64,000 nucleotides of DNA, taken from NCBI RefSeq assembly GCF_902784195.1, contig NZ_CACZTX010000007.1:1-64000 (forward strand), in the 5' to 3' direction. Origin of the DNA: an uncultured Methanobrevibacter sp. (GTDB taxonomy: Archaea; Methanobacteriota; Methanobacteria; Methanobacteriales; Methanobacteriaceae). Within the stretch, counting starts at the first letter, position 1. The number at the start of each line of letters is the position of its first letter. The notes under the pieces were generated by a model, which was not told the origin of the DNA, ran no database searches, and saw nothing but the letters and a program-made list of their open reading frames with translations. The position numbers and the translations under genes were made by a program. This document shows positions 63,434 through 64,000 of the stretch, piece by piece.

Positions 63434-64000
63434 ATGATTTCAGTTAAGAATCTCACATTACTTTTAGCGGTTTTACTTATGGGATTTTGTTTGATCACAT
63501 CAGTTTCCGCTATGGATATTGATGATTCATCTTCTATAGATGATTCAAATGACTTATCTGGTGCTAGCGTTTCTAGTGGCTCTGATTATGTTGCTAGTGA
63601 TTCAAATTCAAATAATTTGGAATCTGAAAATGCTGGTTCAAGTAATGTAAATTCAGAAAATGAAGTTTTAAATACTGATAATACTGTAGAAGATTCTGAT
63701 TCGGAACATAATTCTAACATTGCAAATAATAAGGCTGTTCTTGGGGCTTCCTCACAATCTGATAGTGCAGTTTTACAAGCTAATGCTAAAGTTAAAACCA
63801 CTCTCAAGGGAAGTTCAAGTTCCATTTACAGAGGTAATTATTATACTCTTACTTTGACTGATAGCAAAGGGAAAGTCTTAAGTGGTCAAAAATTGAGTTA
63901 CAATATCAACGGTAAAACATATACATTGACAACAGACTCAAAAGGTTCCACTTATCTTCAAATAAACTTGAAGGAAGGTAAATACACTATGGTCTGTTCT
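63434..64000 (+). CDS. Adhesin-like exported protein (N-terminal fragment)
   Basis: The open frame runs off the window, giving 189 residues. A signal peptide (VKNLTLLLAVLLMGFCLI, cleavage near SVSA) is followed by a Ser/Asn/Asp/Glu-rich spacer to about residue 115. Then a beta-rich domain starts: KVKTTLKGSSSSIYRGNYYT, LTDSKGKVLSGQKLSYNING, a bacterial Ig-like repeat that is common in Methanobrevibacter adhesins. It should sit on the surface and mediate attachment to rumen or gut partners. ATG 63434 follows GTGAGGTGAA. The protein is probably much longer. Confidence 0.82.
   Translation, partial: MISVKNLTLLLAVLLMGFCLITSVSAMDIDDSSSIDDSNDLSGASVSSGSDYVASDSNSNNLESENAGSSNVNSENEVLNTDNTVEDSDSEHNSNIANNKAVLGASSQSDSAVLQANAKVKTTLKGSSSSIYRGNYYTLTLTDSKGKVLSGQKLSYNINGKTYTLTTDSKGSTYLQINLKEGKYTMVCS

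Overview
The window is a 64 kb piece of a very AT-rich archaeal chromosome. It almost certainly comes from a Methanobacteriales methanogen of the Methanobrevibacter type. The evidence is a thermosome, archaeosine tRNA-guanine transglycosylase, NAC, S8e, SRP19, archaeal-type PheS, an F420H2 oxidase (FprA), desulfoferrodoxin, a separate small subunit of the split family B DNA polymerase (known from Methanothermobacter), and a large exported adhesin-like protein at the right edge. Many genes follow a GGTGA or GGAG ribosome binding site, and several 5' starts were trimmed here because the upstream GTG or TTG lies inside that site.

Layout. 1-4 kb: the 3' end of a 5S rRNA, then metY (O-acetylhomoserine sulfhydrylase) and nifS-nifU; both sulfur promoters share a core TATA sequence and paired palindromes. 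4-12 kb: a DHH nuclease with zinc fingers, a lipoprotein, superoxide reductase, a proteasome-like protein of unknown role, an MBL-fold hydrolase and aroC. 12-22 kb: hemB with a CitG-like gene, pheS, an exonuclease III homologue, a winged-helix regulator, polB2, a HAD hydrolase, a candidate small RNA, rps8e, hypE, an RDD protein and a Cas4-like nuclease. 22-36 kb: a winged-helix regulator, a GAN/RecJ-like DHH nuclease with SRP19, a glycosyltransferase, hemD, a B12-binding radical SAM protein, a membrane protein, cobA, purQ-purS-purC, a two-repeat HTH protein and glmS.

36-49 kb: a surface polysaccharide block (acyltransferase, glf, two glycosyltransferase-type genes, flippase), then a divergent pyruvate-formate-lyase-like protein, an MnmC-like methyltransferase and a flavodoxin, followed by tgtA and nac. 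49-64 kb: a YhgE/Pip membrane protein, a ProC-like reductase, an alpha/beta hydrolase that has lost its serine, fprA, and an accessory stretch (55.4-60 kb) with a DUF4258/DUF2283 toxin-antitoxin pair, a TPR-RPA chimera behind four 47-bp tandem repeats, a paralogous pair of unknown proteins, an acidic lipoprotein and an exported protein. A flavodoxin, the thermosome and the truncated adhesin close the window.

Pathway links: hemB, hemD and cobA supply tetrapyrroles for F430, corrinoids and siroheme. metY with nifS/nifU handle sulfur and Fe-S assembly. Desulfoferrodoxin and FprA handle superoxide and oxygen. polB2, xth, GAN and the RPA-like protein are replication/repair components. The least explained signals are a three-copy structured element directly after stop codons of glmS, the DUF4013 gene and the thermosome gene; the shared sulfur-gene palindromes; regularly phased tandem repeats upstream of fprA, polB2 and the TPR-RPA gene; and the divergent glycyl-radical-type protein with its neighbours. 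No tRNA, CRISPR array, insertion sequence or prophage was recognised.
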